Assembly: GCA_021234155.1 (NCBI GenBank)
Contig: JAJEKV010000058.1
Coordinates: 5,342,600 to 5,406,599, forward strand
DNA from: Isoetes taiwanensis
Lineage: Eukaryota; Streptophyta; Lycopodiopsida; Isoetales; Isoetaceae
Reading direction: 5' to 3'
DNA length: 64,000 nucleotides
Position numbers and translations under genes: made by a program. Shown piece after piece: positions 46,346-57,314 of this stretch. Under the pieces are notes generated by a model. That model was not told where the DNA came from. It ran no database searches and was given only the letters and a program-made list of their open reading frames with translations. The stretch's first letter is position 1. Every line of letters starts with the position of its first letter.

Positions 46346-47720
46346 TATATAGAGAGACTTGCTGCTGCCAGTACCACATGCACCTTGATTTTGTCATGCA
46401 GGCAATTAATAACATGAGGTCTGATCCTTATAGTGTGCACAAAGATTGCAAATGCGCATGCAGGGTATGTGGTCCAGGTCCAACATGCAATGCTAAGGAC
46501 AATATTTTCAAATCTACAAGTGAGTATTGGAGAAATGTGGTATGCCCCAAAGTAGAAGCAGATGAATGGCACAAACATGCATGTTTGATGCAGACCTGCA
46601 AGAAATGTGGTCTCAAGAGGTAAGTTATTAACATAGCTCATATATATTGTTTAACTTTTCATTTCTATGATATCTAGATAACATATGTCATATATATTGT
46701 TTAACTTTTCATTTCTATGATATCTAGCTTCAATATTCTCTTTACAAGACTTTCTCTAATCCACTTTATACAGATTCCAAAGTGTCCAAGGGAAACAAGT
46801 AAATCATTAGAACATCCGGTGGATTGGAAAGTTTTGAAAAAGTTAGTGTTGAGTTTGTGTTAGAAGGATCACATCATTTATACTAATTTGTTGATTCTAC
46901 TACTTGTAAAGAAGAAGTTTGTTTCTAAGAGAAACCCTAAGAAGAAACCAACTAAAGTTACAAGATTGGCCTACAAGACTGGTACCACTTTTGAATTTCG
47001 TGGGAACATGCAAGAAAAACAATGGCGCATTTGTGCCACACAACTACAAGGCTCATTGGCAAGCAAAACAATTCAGACAATGTTTGGCAAGTTTTGAGAA
47101 GACACAATAGTTTCAGTAATTGACTTTGCGTAAAACTATGGTTTCAAAGTTCAGCCAGAAGTTTAATCATGTCATTGGCACACCCACTGTGTATCCATTT
47201 TAGTTCATATCACTTACGTGTTTGAAAGGAAACAAGAGGTGGATGGCAATGACATCAAGAAGAAAAGAAAAGATATGAAGCAAAAAAAGATGATAACAGA
47301 GAAATTATAAAAGAGTGTTACTTCTATATTTTAGATGAGAAGTCTCATGACACTGAATTTGTACAGCATTGCCTCTTAAAACATGCCACTTGGTTGGAGT
47401 TAAATGGTATTCAATATTCCAAGCATTACGTATGGTCAGATGGTTGTTCATCTCAATTTAAGTCCGCAAGACCATTATATTTCTTGGGTAGATGGTACGT
47501 AGATCTTGGGAAGGAGATTATTTGAAATTTCTTTGCCATTTCGCATGGAAAAGGTGAGCATGATGGCCAAGGAGCAAAGATGGTAAAAGATTTCTCACAA
47601 AGGAACAATCAAGTATAATGGGAGAAAACTCAGGTGTCCGCAGATGTCGCTCGATTTTTAAATGAATTCTTTACCAACGGCTCATCCGATTCGATATACA
47701 CTGAAGTGGCATCAAGACTT

Positions 47721-47750
47721 GTAGCACTTGAAGCACTTGAAGCACTTAGA
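47721..47750 (+). repeat. AAGCACTT motif array, copy A
   Basis: Three direct AGCACTTGA units (GTAGCACTTGAAGCACTTGA then AGCACTTAG). Equivalent arrays occur at 55056-55087 in B and, in reverse orientation, near both ends of B. Confidence 0.6.
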
Positions 47751-48640
47751 CCTGTACTCTATAATAATTATTGTGCATGATTTTTATGTATGTTTGGTGA
47801 TACTTTGCTAGTTTTATACATGTTGAAGGCCATTTATGTACAAATATAACATTTTGAACTTTTTTTTTTTGTTATTGGAATGTTTACTTACCTATACAAC
47901 ACTTACAAGATTACATACAAGGTTAAGCACTTACAAAGCACTTGATTAATTGTTGCCTGCAGGTACTTTTGGGAAATTGACCCTCATAGTATAGATAGAT
48001 CAGAAAGGTATGATGCTCAGACCCTCAAAGGGACAACTAAAATTCATTGCATCATGCCTTTTGATAGAGAAAATCCTTTGAAGCTTGCGCATAGACCTTT
48101 GTCATGTTTTTGCATGTCTTGCCGAAGGGAAATGGGACTCCTCGTAGCACTAAATCTCGTGATAGGAGGTTGGGAGACAAATGAGTTGGTCCCAAAAGAG
48201 CGTAATCGCAGGAAATTTCGACAATGAGGTTGTGTTCAAGACGAGGAGACCGATAGTGAAGATGATGGTGACCATGATCCGATCGGCTCTAATGTAGAAG
48301 TAGGGGACAATTTTGCGCTGAATGCGAGGAAAGAAGGCAATGCTGAGGTGTAGACTTTTATGTCCTGAAATGTATTGAGACAAAGAACACATTACTAGAT
48401 GATTATGAAGATGGCTGGGGCAATGTTTTTGGAATTGGTGAGGTCATACTTTCTGGCTACTATTACAAACAATTGGAAGGAGAATTAAGTTTTCAACTTC
48501 TTTTAGACAAACCACTGGCCACAGTGTACAGCCACCTCGTTAGGATTTGCAAATTTGACATGACTTTGGTGGAAGACAACCTGTATAGTATGGATGAGCA
48601 GACATGCCAACAAATAATGAGCAGCCTGCCTTCAAGTTGA

Positions 48641-49362
48641 TAACAGTTTCCAATCATCAATTGTGCAAAGAAGATAAAAATATTCATTGATAACTTAATA
48701 AGTATATCCAGATCCAAAGGATATATCAAAATGTATACATTAGAGGAAATTTGAGATCTCATTTCATCCCCATAAGAATCCTCCAATGGAATGGCTACCC
48801 TCTATTAACTGCAATTAATGCAGCACCAACAACTTCATTGTTGTTGCTTTTCCCCCATAACTTTTGATCCACTTGTCAAAATGTTGCGGCGTTTGTTGCA
48901 TTAGATGCGGAATGAAAAGATCTTTCCAATGATATATGGTTATGATGTATTTCAATATGGTCATATGCGTTAACCTTAAAAAAATATGATTTTTTACTTA
49001 TTTCTTATATATTTATATCGTAAAAGATGTATGAATGGGTTATCACTAGATAGATCTTGTGAAGACGAACCCATTGCTACAAAAAGTTTTTGAATCGAAG
49101 TTCTGGATCAAAAGTTATAATGAAAAAATGATACTGCAGATGTTAGTTGCAACTGCATTAATTACAGGCTGCCACATAATACTGGAATGAGATATACTGA
49201 AGCTCTTCTCTTATTAGACAGTTTAAAAAGATGACATGGCATTTTAAGCATCCCTTAATGGGACAATATGTGATCTCATTTTTCCTCTAATGCAAAATTG
49301 GCCAGCCTACATGAACAACAAAAATGGCTGGCTGTCAGTTGACTATTTATAATTTGTTTCAC
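48641..49362. other. spacer between the convergent genes of copy A
   Basis: AT-rich, no coding frame. It contains the presumed 3' ends of both genes. Confidence 0.4.
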
Positions 49363-51830
49363 CTAACTATTTACAAATTGTTTCAGGTGTTGCAAGGCAG
49401 AGTTGTTGATGAACTTGCTATCTGCCTGTTCAGTCAGCCACTTCACAAATGTAGAGTAATAGAGATCAAAAGAAACCTGCTGAGGAACTGTTAATATTGC
49501 TGCATCCAACCTCTCAAGAATTTCCACGGCCTCCATATCAAATAACTCCACAAATTGTGCTCTTCAATAATGTCTTCCAGTTATCATCCATTGCAAGTTG
49601 ATACAACAATGGAAATATGGAATCCACTAGCAAACTTGAACTTGACTTAAATTCTTCAATCCTCATGCTTGCTGCAATAATAGTTGTATAAGGTGGAGAC
49701 AAGAATGTCTTATAAACTGAGTCATCAACCAAAATACTATTGAGGAAACTGGCAGTACACTTTTTCCAAAGGTTTCATGAACACTGGTTTGTCAACATGT
49801 CCAGGTAACGTGAAAGGCATTTTGTCACAAACCTCTTGTCCCCAAATAAAAACAAACCTGTGTATAAGTAATGGACACAACTTCTGTAACACCTCCTTTG
49901 TATTGAAACCAGTCATAGATGACCATATAGCCAAGTCATAGTAAACACTTACCTTGTTTAAAAATTCTGTAACACCAGGCCTGAATAAAACTATCTTGTT
50001 TTTTGTATACTCTATAATGTGTGGGCCAGGTATTTCAAGTTTTTCAGACTTTGAATATGTTTTAACCAAAACACCATTGAGGTCCATAATCAATAGCTTT
50101 CTACTTTCGTGCAGACCTACATTAGAACAAAACAAATTCAAACAACCATTGCAAAGCAATTTAAATTTTTTTTATTAATAACACTCAAATGGCTACAATG
50201 AACACTCAAATACCTTCTAATGGCTACAATACTGCCTTTCATTGATATGGAATTATCTCCAATGGTCCCTGCATGGAATCAAGGCCAGCTAATTTTCATG
50301 TAACAGACTCTTGATTGAGACAGAATCATTTTTGTCATTCAGAGCATCAAGTATAGCTTGAAATAGAATACCTTCTTTTGGAGTTGGACCCTGATCTTCT
50401 ACTTCAACAGTAGCAGTGGCAGCAGATTGACCTGTCGTGATGATGCTTTCCCAAGTAGCAGCATTATTAAGTGCTACAAGTGCTTCATCTGTTGTTTGCT
50501 GCAACTCTAAACTTGTATTCTCATCAGCCTCTAATGCATCTTTCAGATTCTTCTTGCTTCTGAATGGATAAGTCCTCTTAGGTGCTTCTCCTTTCCTGCT
50601 TGCTTTATCTTTGCTTTTTCGTTTCTTTGGAACCGTGACTTTTGATTTGGGTGAAAATTTCCTTTTTCTTGAATGTTCCTTCACCACTTCTATCTCTCGT
50701 GTCACTCTCTTCATGTGACTCTCAATTTTCTTTTCTCCTCAACAACCTTCCCAAGGTTTTTCAGAGCTTGACTTCACCCTCATCATCTGTTAGTATAACA
50801 TTATTTGCTCCAATCTTATAAGGAGATCTTGAAGTTGAGGGTAACAGAGTAAGATTTCCAAGAGTTGATGGAAGGTGATCCGGTATTTTCAAGCACTGTC
50901 TCGTCCACAGGCACTGTCATACCAAGCTCTAAAATAAAGCGTAATCGATAGATGAAGTGCAAACAATGCATTTACCTTTAGCCAACAAAAAGTCAGTGGC
51001 ACATTAAGTGATACTCATGATCACATTTTAGTTTTATCGATAACCTGTAATTGCTTTGGAGAATGCTAATCCACATGCAAAGACAAGCGCCCCTCAAATA
51101 GCAGTGTAAGTCTCTACTAACTGCATTGACTCTAATTTCATACCTTTCAGTTCTTCCAAGTTTTTGAGGTTTGATCTCAGTATTGAGAGGTTAGCATCCT
51201 TCACGTGAAGTTCACCTTGCAATTCATCCCTTCTTGATGCTGTGTTTGCATTGACCTTCCTGTAACTTGCCTTTTTTTTGCTGCATAGGTCTCAAGCATA
51301 ATACTTGTTTCAAGCTCAGCAATGTCTTTCTCTAACTCTGGAGTTACCTGCAAAGATTTTTTGAGTTCTAATTCTTTTTTCATTTGCTCAATATTATTGT
51401 TTGCTTCTGCCACATTGCCACTTAAAGCCTGGTTTGAGAGATCTTCTGCTGACAATGTGACAAGGATGTCATTCAACTCCAATGCACAAGCTTCTCTCTC
51501 ACTAGAAATTCTGGTGATCTCATTCTCGATCAGTTCTACATTCTGTAAAATTTTTGTGTTCAAAATAAAAGATTCCACTGCCAACTTCTTTTTCCCTTCA
51601 GCTTCTACCGTCTTCTTCTCTGTATTTTTTGGTTCCAATGATTCAGGCTTCCTACACCTCCTGTATTTCATAATTTGAGCTCCAGCAGCAGCCCAATTTA
51701 CCTTGTGCTTTTCAGGATTTTTTTGTGCAGATATGCAATTTTCCCATGCAAAAGCATAGGCTATCTGTTTTCTGACCTCATTATTGCATAATCCCTCACT
51801 CTGATAAAGCTTTTTTATCGACCAGATCGA
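49363..51830 (-). pseudogene. coiled-coil / HAD phosphatase gene, copy A
   Basis: 5' part 51830-51201: KKLYQ...NNEVRKQIAYAFAWENC, HKVNWAAAGAQIMKYRRCRK, then a long coiled coil (NVELIENEITRISSEREACA to LEKDIAELETSIMLETYAAK). The RING region is decayed; only KGKCIVCTSSIDYALF survives near 50940-50995. A basic linker follows (50714-50289: SRKRKFSPKSKVTVPKKRKS, TYPFRSKKNLKDALEADENT). Then the phosphatase: 50159-49737 with KLLIMDLNGVLVKTYS, VLFRPGVTEFL, LAIWSSMTGFN, HRFVFIWGQEVC, KPVFMKPL, and after a frameshift 49732-49538 with VDDSVYKTFLSPPYTTI. A final helical piece (EAVEILERLDAA) ends at 49363. The frameshift at about 49735 corresponds to loss of the YEGN segment present in B, so the enzyme is broken. 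Confidence 0.7.
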
Positions 51831-51849
51831 ATGCACCATCTTAAAGCCA

Positions 51850-52491
51850 ACAATGTCAAACAGAAACAAGAATACGAAGAGAAAAAAAAATCTGGGTCGA
51901 CTAAAGTCGAAGGATTTTACGATCTGAGGTGGCAAGAAACAAAAATAGAAAGAGAATTTAGGCCTGGATGTGTGTGCCAGATAGAAAGTTGATAGAAGAA
52001 TGCTTTATTGGGGGCCTTAGAATCGAGAGCTTCAAGAGGGATTGAAGGGATTAGGGCATCGCATATTGCAGCGGTAGTTCTTAGCTTCTGCAAATTTAGG
52101 GCAGGTGGAAGAGGATTGGACATGCCCCTTAGCAAAAGGTGAATATTTTATTGATCAATATTCACCAAATTGCAAATTGTTTGTTGATCCATATATTCAC
52201 CACATTGCTGAAGATGCAAATTGTTTGCCTATCCATGTCTGGTTAAACAAAAAAACGTTTGATATTTCACATCGACATTAAAGATGGTAGATTGGTGGTA
52301 GATAGGATTATAATCATGTAAAGTTACAACAAGACAATTCAACATGTTAGTGCATAAAGTTCCCACACACTGTCAAATGTATATCTAGAAGTAGCCACGT
52401 CGATAAATACAAAGTATGGGGCATCATAAGTAACACAAAAAGAAAGTGACAAAAATGCACTATAGCCTTATGCTATTTCAATGATGGGGTG
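51850..52491 (-). pseudogene. duplicated alcohol oxidase exon 1 with promoter, left part
   Basis: Similar to 37367-38030: intron 1 sequence (ATTTTACGATC / AATTTACGATC), exon 1 (LLRGMSNPLPPALNLQKLRT, AAICDALIPSIPLEALD, FFYQLS) and upstream DNA (GGTGGTAGATAGGAT, CACACACTG, CATCATAA). The exon has no partner exons here, so it is an orphan fragment. The match resumes at 59072 beyond copy B, showing that copy B landed in this segment. Confidence 0.8.
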
Positions 52492-52540
52492 TACCCCAAA
52501 AGCACTGTCCGGACACTTGCTTTAAGTGCTTTAGGTGCTT
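52492..52540 (+). repeat. left terminus of copy B with subterminal motif
   Basis: TACCCCAAAA followed by AGTGCTTTAGGTGCTT-type repeats at 52521-52540. Candidate transposase recognition site. Confidence 0.65.
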
Positions 52541-52810
52541 ATTCCTCGATCAAAATTTAGAGTAACGAATTATGAGGTTGTTATTCCAGAAATAGCAATC
52601 CTCTTCCGAGGAGAAAGGGATCGATGACATGGATTGATTCTTTGGGCGCGAGATTGATTTCTTAGTTGATTCTACCGGATGGCGGGATTTCTTGGATGGC
52701 GGGAATTTGTATCAGTTCTTGCTATCATTCTTCAATTCCGGAATGAACTAGTTCATTTCAATTGCAATTCTGACAAATTAGAATTGCAATTCCTTGATCA
52801 TATCAATTTC

Positions 52811-55800
52811 ATGGCAAGTTCTCCTGAAAGCATTGATTCTGCTAAACGAAGAATTTACTTGGAGCTAGAATCCAGGAGAAAACGAGAATCCAGAAAGAGG
52901 ATTAGAGAATTGGAGAAGGAGAACATTGCACCTTTAGTAATGAAGAAAAAGAACGTTCTCTCGAGTCAAAGAAGACAACGGGAACTTTCAAAAGAGTTAG
53001 AGGATTCTTTTTTCACATTGTAAGGAATTGTCTTTGATGATGATTCAAAAGGAAGAGTGGCACAGTTTTTTAAAAAGGATCAAACATTTACCACATGTTA
53101 CTATAGCAGATCCCAAGGAATTTCATGTGATGAAAGATATGATTTCCAATGTGAGAGAAACCATGCAGCACAAAAATTTCAAAGAAGTACTGATCAATGT
53201 ACTCCAGCAAGGAAGACCGCCCTCCAAATGGCAGCTTCCACGTTAAAGGGACTAACCAGAGAGCAATTTCAAGGCTTCTTTCAATTCCCAAGAAAACTGT
53301 AGCCCTGCATTTAGAAGACTAATATGTGCGAGTTTGATGTCGGGTCTATGGTCAATGCATGCAAGGAAGAAGAGATTTGATGCACTTTCCCCCCTTAAGA
53401 GATAAGTGTTGTGAGAAGGTTTTGGCATGAGAATACACGAGTTTCACCTTATAAAAACATGTTAGAAAGCATGTAACTCGAGAGTGGTGAGAAAATTGAT
53501 CATCCAATACATTTGCTAGAAGTGGCATGGTGTATTCTTTGAACCATTTATTTGTTATTCTCATGCTTTTTAGTTTCTATATTTCTTACATGGTTCTGAA
53601 ATCTAAATTTTTTTTTTTTTTGTTCAGGTTGCAACTATACCTTGCTTTTGAAAAGGAACATCCGATATGAAGATATCCCAAACAGACTTTTGAAAGATTG
53701 AAACCAAGCTATATTAGGAGGCTTCAAGAAAGAGAAACATGTTGTCGCCAATAATACCATGCATCTTGAGTTTGCCATGCAAGCCATAAATAACATGAGG
53801 ATCGATCCTTATGGTGTACACAAAGATTGCAAGTGTAAGTGCGAGAATTTGTGGTTCGGGTCCAACATGTATTGCTAAAGAACAAACAATCAAATCAACT
53901 AGTGATTATTGGAGACAAATTGTGTGCGCTAAGGATGAGAATGATGAATGGCACAAGCATGCATGTCTAAATGGGACATGTACAAAGTGTGGTTTTAAAA
54001 GGCAAGTGTGGTTTCCTTGCAATTTCAGTTTTGATTGCCTTGATTTTAACATATTTGATTGCTTTAATGTAGGCGCCAACATGCCCTAGAGAGAAGGTTC
54101 AGAATAATAAGTAGGATGTTAATTGGAAAGTGTTTGAACAGTAAAAGTAGTTTAGATTTTTACTTGAGTTTTATGTGTGTTAGTGTAGAGGTAAATTAAA
54201 GCTTTATCCTCTTCTGCAGCAAAGAAGAAGTACGAACAAGAAAACTAGGGCTGGCAAGAAACCTTCAAAGGTTACAAGATTGGCATACAAATCAGGTTCT
54301 CCTTTTTGAATTCCATCAGCATGCAACTAAAACTCTGAAGACATTTGTTCCACATAATTACAGAGCTCATTGGCAAGCAAAACAATTCAGGCAATGTTTG
54401 ACAGCATTTGCAGATGATACTATTGTCTCTGTGATAGATTTTGCAGAGAATTATGGATTTAAAATTCAACAAGAAGCTCAATCCTGCCATTGGCATACTG
54501 ATCAGGTCTCCATTCTTGTACACATCACTTATAGAAGAATGAGAAAATCGAGAGGCGAAGCAAAGACGAAGAAGGAAGAAGATGACAAAGAGATTAAAAA
54601 GAAAAATGCTGCAAAAGAGAAAAGAAAAAACTCATTGAAAGGAATTGTGAAGGAGACTCACTTCTATATCAGTGATGACAAAACTCATGATACTGAGTTT
54701 GTCCAGCATTGTCTCCAAAATCATGCAGATTGGCTAAAATCTATGGGAATTAACTATAACAAACATGTTTTCTGGAGTGATGGCTGTTCTTCACAGTTTA
54801 AATCTTCAAGACCATTTTACTTCCTTGGTAGGTTTCACAAACATCTTCAAAAGGACATTCTCTGGAATTTTTTTGCTAGCTCACATGATGGTGCTGGAGC
54901 TATCATCAAGAGGATTCTAACAAAGGAACAGATGAAATATAATGGAAAGAAATTGCAGTGTGCAAAGGAGGTAGTTTCATTTCTTAGGTGGTACTTCAAC
55001 AACAATCCCACTGATAATGACATAACAAGGTATACTTTACTGGTTTTCCTCTGCATACTTAAAGCACTTAAAGCACTTAAGTACTTAGAAATTAAGGGCA
55101 TGAATCTATAAATTGTTTGTGTATGTGGTTGTTAATGGGTTACTCCATTATGTAAAATATGATATTTCCCAGTCCTAAATCAAGATTGTCTTCTTTTTTT
55201 ATTTTTTGATATCGATATTCTTCAACTGTTTCAGCACTGAAATCACTTACATCACTAAGCACATGTGCAGGTACTTCTGGGAAATTGATCCCTCAAAAAT
55301 AGATAGATCTGAGAGATTTGACTGTCATACTTTGAAAGGAACTACACAACTCCATTGCATAAGACCATGTGACAAGGACAACACTCTAAAGGTAGCTTAT
55401 AGACCTCTCTCATGCTACGTGAGAATTGTGTTCAATTCAATGGGACTCTGCACTACCAAGTCACATTGGTGGTTGGGAAACTACTGAACTAAAACTGAAG
55501 GAGATTAAAGCTTAACTAATGATGCTAATAAAGCATCAGATGAAGACTTGCAGATAGAAGATGAACATGAAGAAGAGGATGATGAGGAAGACTATGACAT
55601 AGCTAGTTCTATGGTAGAGGTTGGCGATAATTTTGCTGTCAATGCAGAGGAAGGTAATGAAGAGGGGGTTGATTTTTATGTATTGAAGTGCACAGAAGCA
55701 AAGAACACTTTGCTTGAGGATTATGTGGATGGATGGAGAAATGTATTTGGAGTTGAATCTGTTATTGTCTCAGGATATTACTATAAACAGGTGGGTGGTC

Positions 55801-55964
55801 TCAAATTTGAGCTCTTTGGATGACCACCTGTGGCTAGTGTGTATAGCCACCTTGTAAGATTAGCTAACTTTGAAATGATTGCAGATGAAGAGGATGATAT
55901 GTTGTATACTATGGCTGAAGACACTTGCCAACAGATTATATATAGCCTCCCAAACTCAGCTTAA
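52811..55964 (+). pseudogene. transposase-like gene, copy B (best preserved)
   Basis: Start MASSPESIDSAKRRIYLELE, basic helix (RRKRESRKRIRELEKENIAP) and KIKHLPHVTIADPKEF-like segment (53060-53240). A cysteine/histidine part lies near 53830-54000 (GSGPTCIAKEQ, WHKHACLNGTCTKCGFKR). The catalytic-like exon (about 54230-55029) has KPSKVTRLAYK, HWQAKQFRQCLTAFADDTIV, CHWHTDQVSILVHITY, a lysine-rich insert, SDDKTHDTEFVQHC, VFWSDGCSSQFKSSRPFYFL, WNFFASSHDGAGAIIKR and FLRWYFNNN. An intron (55030-55270) joins DITR to YFWEIDPSKIDRSERFD. The tail, VGDNFAVNAEEGNEEGVDFY, LEDYVDGWRNVFGVESVIVS and a TGA at 55821, ends SLPNSA-stop. Acidic residues in SDD, WSD and the H..GAGA.IKR block could form a DDE-like centre. 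Early exons contain shifts (about 53020, 53250, 53850), so this copy is probably inactive, though the core exon is open for about 237 codons. Confidence 0.65.
55056..55087 (+). repeat. AAGCACTT motif array inside copy B intron
   Basis: TACTTAAAGCACTTAAAGCA followed by CTTAAGTACTT, in the intron after DITR. It is the reverse complement of the GTGCTT arrays at the element's ends. Confidence 0.6.
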
Positions 55965-56463
55965 ATTCATTATTCATTTGGTATTCAGTCAAAATACTGT
56001 TCATATGGTATTGACTCAATTACTATTCATAGTTTGACTATTAAAGCAAAAGCACTCACACAAAAAACATCAATGCAATTGTAACCTGAAAAGCATGTAT
56101 TTATGTTCCTGTATTACATCAAAATTGTGGCATATCTGCCTGTATAACATGTACAAAATTGTGGCATGTCTGCCCGAGTTATATATAAGTCTTCACTATT
56201 TCAATATATAACCCAGAACTTTTGCATGAATCTGGTCTGTATCAACTTAACCTGAATCAACTTAACATTTGTTAATCCTGAATCAACTTCTGCATTCTAT
56301 CTCTGTGTCCTGAAGTATGAAAGGTCTCCCTTAACCATTGTAGCTGACCTTTGCAATATTGTTTTACTATTTCAGTGGTTTCCTTTCCCAATTCAAACTC
56401 TGACATTGTTTCTAGAATTTCGAGAGCATCCTCGTGTCTAATCGATCCGCCTACAATGCTCCT
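55965..56463. other. spacer between convergent genes of copy B
   Basis: AT-rich. From about 56290 it contains the decayed C-terminal codons of the leftward gene (minus strand EDALEILETMSEFELGKETT), continuing the helical tail seen in copy A at 49363-49551. A short local duplication (TTGTGGCAT.TCTGCC) lies at 56124-56175. Confidence 0.45.
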
Positions 56464-57072
56464 TTAGAATGTTAGAGAAATCATCAACCATTGCCACATC
56501 CTTAAGCAATGGGGGAATTGGTCCAATACATAATCATCCGCATCCAAATTAAAGCACGGAATCAAAAGAGATGTGAAAGGTGGAGAGGCAAATGTTTTAT
56601 GAATACTATCATCCAACAATATGCAATTGCCCTCATATTGTGGGTATTCACTAAAAACTGCAGATAAAGGTTTTAAGTACAATGGTTTTTCAGATTGGAT
56701 GGGCCACTTGAAAGGCATCTCTAAGCAATGGGTCTGATCCCAAATAAATACAAAGTCATGTCTAATAACTGGTGCTATGACATCCACAACTTCATTTACA
56801 TTAACCTTGTTCATGGATGACCAAATTGCTATGTCAAAGTGTACCATTGCTGCCTGCAGAAATTCCCGTGCATAAGGCCTTAAAACAACCAATTTCTTGC
56901 TTGTTTTTGAAATCCACAATCTGTTGTCCACACGTACAGGATTGTTCCTACTGTATGTCCTTACTAGAACACCATTCACATCTAAAATAAGAAGTTTCCT
57001 CTTCAAAGAGGACTTCGCTGTACATCTATCATTCAACAAATATAAAGTAAACACCAACTCAAACACAAACAC
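56464..57072 (-). CDS. HAD phosphatase (FCP1/SCP-like) domain exon, copy B
   Basis: Starts after acceptor TGAATGATAG at about 57027: KRKLLILDVNGVLVRTYSRN (motif I, D-x-N-G-V-L), VVLRPYAREFLQAAMVHFDI, AIWSSMNKVN (motif II), HDFVFIWDQTHCLEMPFKWP, EKPLYLKPLSAVFSEYPQYE and GNCILLDDSIHKTFASPPFT (motif IV, DD). All four catalytic regions of the plant NLI-interacting-factor-type HAD family are present without a break for about 185 codons. The frame then shifts near 56500, before a helical tail (about 56460-56290). Members of this family dephosphorylate serine in CTD-like peptides, but the second motif I residue is N rather than D, so catalysis is uncertain. It is the 3' exon of the leftward gene whose 5' part is at 58683-57439. 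Proposed role: accessory protein of the element. Confidence 0.75.
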   Translation of the reverse strand: MFVFELVFTLYLLNDRCTAKSSLKRKLLILDVNGVLVRTYSRNNPVRVDNRLWISKTSKKLVVLRPYAREFLQAAMVHFDIAIWSSMNKVNVNEVVDVIAPVIRHDFVFIWDQTHCLEMPFKWPIQSEKPLYLKPLSAVFSEYPQYEGNCILLDDSIHKTFASPPFTSLLIPCFNLDADDYVLDQFPHCLRMWQWLMISLTF

Positions 57073-57314
57073 AAACAGAAATTTAAAATACTAAAATAAT
57101 AATAACCTGTCAACATTTTGGTCAACATTTTGATCAACCATTTGTTCAACATTTTGGTCTTGAAATACAATTGTACCTGAACATTCAAACATTTATAGTT
57201 AAATTAAATCAAAGATTTTATAGACACATTTGAATTGCCTCTTAAGACCTCCATAATTGCATTCATTTTGGTACCTGTGTCTTCCTTTTCTGGTCCTTCC
57301 TTTTCTGTTTCTTC

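Larger units (their letters stand above)
45259..48640 (+). pseudogene. transposase-like gene, copy A
   Basis: Exon 1 region (45259-45979): MESSPESIDSTRRRIFLQIQ, a basic helix (NRRKSRERKRQREKENN), KKIKHLPLDVDVADPKENAL, then after a frameshift at about 45700 SAIARLLSIPRRTVARAF (helix-turn-helix-like), up to donor CAA/GTAAGC. Then FEKLKPSYIRRLQER (about 46108-46155), an insertion of about 195 bp, a cysteine-rich part (46440-46620: CKCACRVCGPGPTC...WHKHACLMQTCKKCGLKR) and the catalytic-like part (47290-47560: DEKSHDTEFVQHC, WSDGCSSQFKSARPLYFLGR). Then YFWEIDP (about 47962) and a tail ending CQQIMSSLPSS-stop at 48640. Multiple stops and shifts. The same protein is better preserved at 52811-55964. 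The pattern of two acidic motifs inside SD..HDT and WSDGC..QFK suggests an RNase H-fold transposase; that is inference. Confidence 0.6.
45101..51840. mobile_element. two-gene DNA element, copy A (right end lost)
   Basis: Same content and layout as copy B: a rightward transposase-like gene (45259-48640) converging on a leftward coiled-coil/HAD-phosphatase gene (51830-49363), separated by about 0.7 kb. Similarity to B begins near GGCGGGAATT/GGCGGGAGAA upstream of the rightward gene and stops at about 51830 (KKLYQ in the leftward protein), where alcohol-oxidase-derived sequence takes over. The roughly 0.4 kb that in B lies between the leftward gene and the terminus is thus missing. No TACCCCAAAA terminus was found on the left either. 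Genes are more decayed than in B. Confidence 0.65.
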
